A DNA stretch of 9,791 bases from an uncultured Lysobacteraceae bacterium (GTDB lineage Bacteria; Pseudomonadota; Gammaproteobacteria; Xanthomonadales; Rhodanobacteraceae). The notes under the pieces were generated by a model. That model was not told the origin of the DNA. It saw only the letters and a program-made list of their open reading frames with translations, and made no database searches. Location: assembly GCA_946480705.1 (NCBI GenBank), contig CAMLLF010000088.1, positions 1 through 9,791 of the forward strand. Direction: 5' to 3'. A program made the translations under genes and the position numbers. Shown piece after piece: positions 6,950-9,791 of this stretch (within the stretch, counting starts at the first letter, position 1; every line of letters starts with the position of its first letter).

Positions 6950-7220
6950 GCAGTCGTCATCCGGTTGGCGCAGGCGCGTGAAGCGCCCGTGTGCTGATGG
7001 ACGGATTGTGCGTCGATACGATGCGAGGGCAGTACTGCCATTGGTTGGTACGGCGGCGGGAATCGTCCGGGCGGCGCGCGGGAAACAGAAACGAAACGTC
7101 AGTAAGGTGAGCACTCGAGAGCGCGCATCCTCCGGCGATCGCGCCGCTTTCTCGGGTTCTTGCCTGCGGGCCACGAGTTTTCTGTCCGACGACGCACGCC
7201 CTGCGGCTGCCGGCTCGGGT
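6950..7220 (-). other. Intergenic region upstream of the MoxR gene, probable promoter region
   Basis: This is the longest non-coding stretch in the window (271 bases), between the DUF4159 gene stop (TAG, 7221-7223) and the MoxR start. I see no T-run terminator after the DUF4159 gene and no convincing -35/-10 pair. It contains a 12-bp perfect palindrome (7028-7039) and, 24-38 bases before the MoxR ATG, a small hairpin GGCGC-gtgaa-GCGCC (6973-6987). The open frame that crosses it on the minus strand is an upstream extension of the MoxR frame and has no protein-like features. Confidence 0.5.
7028..7039. promoter_or_regulatory. Perfect 12-bp palindrome, possible operator upstream of the MoxR gene
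   Basis: GGCAGTACTGCC is a perfect palindrome whose near edge lies 78 bases before the MoxR ATG at 6949. Dimeric repressors bind such sites, and the position suits an operator or activator site. No known regulator motif is recognised, and a 12-bp palindrome can arise by chance in a 10-kb window, so this is only a candidate. Confidence 0.3.
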
Positions 7221-7919
7221 CTACGCCGTCAACGCATACACCACGATATTCACCGCGAACTTCGTGTTGTCCTCGGCGAGCCAGCGCTTGTTGCGCCAGT
7301 CGTAGTCCCACTCGCAGCCGTAGTCCTTGTTGCTGTAGAGCACGCCGAGGCGGCCGTCGATCTCGATGCCGCGCAGGTGCTCGTGGACGAGGTCGTCGCC
7401 CCAGCCGTTGAGTTCGAAGCCGGTCGCCGGCGGATCGTCGAAGCGGAAGAAGCTCGAATAGAGCGGGTGTTTCTTCGGCAGCTTCTTCAGCGCGTCGGCG
7501 CCGAAGATCTGCGCCATCTGCGCCTCGAAGGATTTCGCGAACAGTCCGTCGATGTCGTGGTTGCAGTCGTCGACGAAGACGAAGCCGCCGTTGCGCACGT
7601 AGCGCTCGAAGTTGCGCTTCTCGTCGGGATTGAACTCGACGAGCTTGTGGCCGGCGAGGTAGCAGAAACTCGCCTGCAGCATGCGCGGATCGGCGAGCGG
7701 CAGCACCTGCTCGACCGGATCGACGCGCAGGGTCGTGTACTGGATCAGCGCGTCGATCACGTTCGACGGCATGCGCTGATCGACGTCCCAGTCGCCCGAC
7801 TCGTACATGAGCCGCGTGAAGCGGAAATCGTAGTTCTTCGTCTCCGCGCGCAGCCGCGGCGCGGCGAACGCACCGGCGCCGGCGGCGAGGAGGAGGCGGA
7901 GGAATTCGGAGCGGGTCAT
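7221..7919 (-). CDS. Secreted DUF4159 domain protein, 232 aa
   Basis: The mature part is DUF4159 almost throughout: [20 protein letters not shown] (33-51), the central strand [16 protein letters not shown] (107-122), and [14 protein letters not shown] (147-160), a pattern diagnostic of the family. The fold is thought to be amidotransferase-like; the catalytic role is unknown. Residues 1-25 form a signal peptide (hydrophobic core [12 protein letters not shown], probable cleavage after RLRA). The n-region TRSEFLR resembles a twin-arginine signal in which the second arginine is serine. The ATG at 7919 is chosen because the signal peptide starts there; an in-frame TTG at 7958 would add 13 pyrimidine-coded residues. 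Neither start has a visible Shine-Dalgarno sequence. DUF4159 domains are often encoded beside, or fused to, MoxR/DUF58/BatA proteins, so this is probably functionally tied to the downstream operon although 271 bases separate them. Confidence 0.92.
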   Translation of the reverse strand: MTRSEFLRLLLAAGAGAFAAPRLRAETKNYDFRFTRLMYESGDWDVDQRMPSNVIDALIQYTTLRVDPVEQVLPLADPRMLQASFCYLAGHKLVEFNPDEKRNFERYVRNGGFVFVDDCNHDIDGLFAKSFEAQMAQIFGADALKKLPKKHPLYSSFFRFDDPPATGFELNGWGDDLVHEHLRGIEIDGRLGVLYSNKDYGCEWDYDWRNKRWLAEDNTKFAVNIVVYALTA

Positions 7920-7943
7920 GGGCAGGAAAGAGTGGAGAGGAGT

Positions 7944-8008
7944 GAGAAACGAGAGCAAGCGGAGCGTCGCTTTGCCGGCCCTTTTCCCACTCCTCCTGCT
8001 CGTTTCTC
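7944..8008. repeat. Inverted repeat with GAGAAACGAG arms between tldE and the DUF4159 gene
   Basis: The 93-base gap holds two perfect 10-base inverted arms, GAGAAACGAG (7944-7953) and CTCGTTTCTC (7999-8008). Inside them, minus-strand GCAAAGCG and CGCTTGC (within about 7956-7976) form a smaller nested stem with one bulge. Purine-rich blocks such as AGGAGTGGGAAAA flank the arms. I recall similar GTGAGAAACGAG-type motifs repeated between genes of Xanthomonadaceae; that recollection is not proof. There is no T-run, so terminator function is not supported. The element occupies the place where a ribosome-binding site for the DUF4159 gene would be expected. Confidence 0.55.
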
Positions 8009-8012
8009 GCTC

Positions 8013-9353
8013 TTACACCGCGTCCGACAGCGACGTGAACGTAAAGTCGCGGATCTTCATCGGCGGAATCATCATGACGAACGGCGATTCGTCGTCGCCG
8101 ACGCGGACCGGCTTGCCGAGTTCCTCGATGTTGTTGAGCATGATGACCGGCGACTCGTTGAAGCGGAAATTCTTGATCGGATATTTGATCTCGCCGTCTT
8201 CGACGTAGAACGTGCCGTCGCGCGTGAGGCCGGTCAGCAGCACGGTCTGCGGATCGACCATGCGGATGTACCACGTGCGCGTCACGAGAATGCCCTTCTT
8301 CGTGCTCTTGACGAGGTCCATCGTCGACTTGTCCCCGCCGACCATGATCAGGTTGCCGGGCTGGCCCTGCGCCTTTTTCTTCTTCTGCTCGGCCCAGTAG
8401 CGCGAATACTGCAGGTACTCGACCTTGCCCTTGGTGATGATGTCGAGGCGTTCGCGCGGCAGGCCGTCGTTCTGCGCGTCGAACGGCGCGACCGAGGCGA
8501 CCTTGTCCCACGGGTCGCTGTAGATCGAGACGCGTTCGTCGAACAGTTTTTCGCCGAGCTTGTTGCCGCCGCCCTTCTTCGACAGGAAGCTGCGGCCTTC
8601 GTCGGCCTGGCGCGCGTCGAAGCCGAACATCATGAACGAGATCAGCCCGGCGCTCGCGGCCGGTTCGAGGATCACCGTGTACTTGCCGGGTTCGAGCGCC
8701 TTGGCGTCGGCGGAACGCTTGGCCTTGTCGATCGCGATCGCGATTTCCTTCTTCGCATCGAACGTGTCGACGTCGGCGACGTTGCGCGCTACCCAGCCCG
8801 ACCCGCGGCCGTCTTCGGTGCGCACGGTGCAGGTGAAATCGACGCCGGTCGACTTGTTGTAGGCGAAGTTGCCCTTGCTGTTGGCGATCGCGATGAAGCT
8901 CTGCGTGTCGACGAAGAAGCCGGCGGCGACGAGCTTGTCGTTCTTGCACGGCTCGATGCAGGCGGCGGCGACGCCGGTGCGGTATTCCGGCGCGATAGCG
9001 GCGGTCTTCGCGTTGAAGGTCTCGCTGGCCTTGTATTCCTGCTTGTCGATCGCCGGCATGAATTCCGGATTTTCCGGCGCGAGCTTCGCGAGCTCCTCGG
9101 CGCGGCGCACGACTTTTTCGAGCGACGCGTCGTCGAATTCGTTGATCGTCGCGGTGCCGACGCGCTTGCCGAACGCGACCTGCACGCCGAGCTGCAGGTC
9201 GTCGACGCTGCCGCTCGTGGACACGCTGTTGAGCGCGTAACGGATGTTGCCCGTGATCGAGCCGGTCAGCTGCGCGCTGCACTCGTCCGCCTTGGACAAT
9301 TTGACGACTTTCTCCAGGATGGCCTTGGCTTCCTGCTCGGAAAGAATACCCAT
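8013..9353 (-). CDS. pmbA: TldE/PmbA, non-catalytic partner of the TldD/TldE protease, 446 aa
   Basis: TldE (PmbA) pairs with TldD to form a cytoplasmic zinc protease chamber; in E. coli the pair matures microcin B17 and degrades the CcdA antitoxin, and other homologues cut leader peptides of modified peptides. Here the protein has the family's usual length (E. coli PmbA is about 450). The C-terminal barrel is recognisable from TWYIRMVDPQTVLLTGLTRD (360-379), then GTFYVEDGEIKYPIKNFRFN, typical of TldD/E proteins. No histidine occurs anywhere in the 446 residues, so it cannot carry the HExxxH zinc site, which fits the TldE role. Thirty-nine lysines, including a KKKK at 324-327, set its composition apart from the downstream operon. 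ATG at 9353 is supported by a strong Shine-Dalgarno sequence and an 18-base spacing from the TldD stop. It could alternatively be called a generic TldD/PmbA-family protein. Confidence 0.93.
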   Translation of the reverse strand: MGILSEQEAKAILEKVVKLSKADECSAQLTGSITGNIRYALNSVSTSGSVDDLQLGVQVAFGKRVGTATINEFDDASLEKVVRRAEELAKLAPENPEFMPAIDKQEYKASETFNAKTAAIAPEYRTGVAAACIEPCKNDKLVAAGFFVDTQSFIAIANSKGNFAYNKSTGVDFTCTVRTEDGRGSGWVARNVADVDTFDAKKEIAIAIDKAKRSADAKALEPGKYTVILEPAASAGLISFMMFGFDARQADEGRSFLSKKGGGNKLGEKLFDERVSIYSDPWDKVASVAPFDAQNDGLPRERLDIITKGKVEYLQYSRYWAEQKKKKAQGQPGNLIMVGGDKSTMDLVKSTKKGILVTRTWYIRMVDPQTVLLTGLTRDGTFYVEDGEIKYPIKNFRFNESPVIMLNNIEELGKPVRVGDDESPFVMMIPPMKIRDFTFTSLSDAV

Positions 9354-9360
9354 GATCAGT

Positions 9361-9368
9361 TCTCCTTC
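9361..9368 (-). promoter_or_regulatory. Strong Shine-Dalgarno sequence for tldE
   Basis: Minus-strand GAAGGAGA lies seven bases upstream of the tldE ATG at 9353 and just after the TldD stop (9372-9374). It fixes the tldE start and is the clearest ribosome-binding site in the window. Confidence 0.85.
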
Positions 9369-9371
9369 GGA

Positions 9372-9791
9372 TCAGCCGAGGCTGCGTGCGGTGTTGATGA
9401 CGTTGATGCCGTTGAAGCGCGCCGTCGACGAGCCGTGCGAGACGGCCGACACCTGGCCCGGCTGGCCCTTGCCGTCGAAGAACGAGCCGCCGAGGCGGTA
9501 GTCGTCCTTGTCGCAGACCGCGACGCAGGCGTTCCAGAATTCCGGCGTGCGGATCTGGTAGGCCACGTCCTCGATCTGCTCGGTGATCTTGCCGTCCTTG
9601 ATCTCGTAGAACAGCTGGCCGCCGAACTGCGCGTTGTAGCGCTGCTGGTCGATCGAGAACGAACCGTCGCCGACGATGTAGACGCCGTTCTCGATGTCCT
9701 TGATCATGTCGGCCGGGCTCATCTTGCCTTCGCCCGGGGCGAGCGAGACGTTGGCCATGCGCTGGAACTGCACGCTCGACCACGAGTCGGC
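9372..9791 (-). CDS. tldD: TldD-type zinc metallopeptidase, C-terminal 139 residues (5' end outside window)
   Basis: Only the last 139 codons are present; the frame is open to the window edge. The segment is typical of TldD family C-termini: RMANVSLAPGEG, then GVYIVGDGSFSIDQQRYNAQ and FGGQLFYEIKDGKI, and a tail PGQVSAVSHGSSTARFNGIN ending INTARSLG. The sequence NACVAVCDKDDYRLGG carries a cysteine in a position matching the conserved C-terminal cysteine that helps bind zinc in E. coli TldD. The HExxxH helix should lie in the missing N-terminal part, so catalytic competence cannot be judged here. Being upstream of a histidine-free TldE partner, this is most likely the catalytic subunit. A GTG at 9773 is internal, not a start: family sequence (ADSWSSVQFQRMANV) continues through it. 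It is probably cotranscribed with tldE. Confidence 0.9.
   Translation of the reverse strand, partial: ADSWSSVQFQRMANVSLAPGEGKMSPADMIKDIENGVYIVGDGSFSIDQQRYNAQFGGQLFYEIKDGKITEQIEDVAYQIRTPEFWNACVAVCDKDDYRLGGSFFDGKGQPGQVSAVSHGSSTARFNGINVINTARSLG

Noticed and set aside
6965..7060. Sigma-70 promoter for the MoxR gene
   Set aside because: The best -10-like hexamer (CACAAT on the minus strand) has no acceptable -35 at proper spacing.
6950..7174. Upstream extension of the MoxR frame by 75 codons
   Set aside because: The added residues have no family similarity and cover the intergenic region; ATG at 6949 gives the normal MoxR length.
7920..8012. CRISPR or tandem repeat array suggested by repeated GAGAAACGAG
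   Set aside because: Only one inverted pair is present, with no regular spacers and no nearby cas genes.
7099..9783. Minus-strand open frame of 894 codons overlapping tldD, tldE and DUF4159
   Set aside because: It is out of frame with all three well-supported proteins, and its translation is Arg-rich without motifs.

Overview
This window is GC-rich bacterial chromosome. Every gene I can support lies on the minus strand, so transcription runs from 9791 towards 1. The gene set, the very high GC, a hairpin repeat of REP type and a GAGAAACGAG intergenic motif all suggest a gammaproteobacterium of the Xanthomonadales (Lysobacter, Rhodanobacter or Dokdonella-like). That placement is inference; no rRNA or other taxonomic marker is present.

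Layout in transcription order. (1) The 3' end of a TldD-type peptidase gene (9791-9372, cut by the window edge) is followed 18 bases later by a complete tldE/pmbA partner gene (9353-8013). (2) A 93-base gap carrying an inverted repeat leads to a secreted DUF4159 protein (7919-7221). (3) A 271-base gap, the longest non-coding stretch in the window, probably contains the promoter region of the next block. (4) That block is a MoxR AAA+ ATPase (6949-5954), a 106-base gap holding a REP-like hairpin and a second hairpin that presents a Shine-Dalgarno sequence, a DUF58 protein with a von Willebrand A-like domain (5847-5044), a BatA-type membrane protein (5047-3896), a large DUF4175-like membrane protein (3899-1752) and a 567-residue membrane-anchored protein of no family I recognise (1755-52). 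The last four genes are joined by three successive ATGA stop/start overlaps and almost certainly form one translationally coupled operon.

How the genes may work together. MoxR ATPases usually act as chaperones with a von Willebrand A partner. Here the cytoplasmic pair MoxR plus DUF58 is followed by three proteins with transmembrane segments and large regions likely to be periplasmic. The upstream TldD/TldE pair is a heterodimeric zinc protease that degrades or processes unfolded or modified peptides. The reasonable reading is an envelope-linked chaperone/assembly module next to a peptide-processing protease; its substrate is unknown. Composition shifts across the window: TldE has 39 lysines in 446 residues, while the DUF58, BatA-like and 567-residue proteins have 1, 1 and 3.

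I see no tRNA, rRNA, CRISPR, insertion sequence, prophage or integration signature. Long plus-strand open frames opposite the 52-5100 region are shadows of the GC-rich minus-strand genes.
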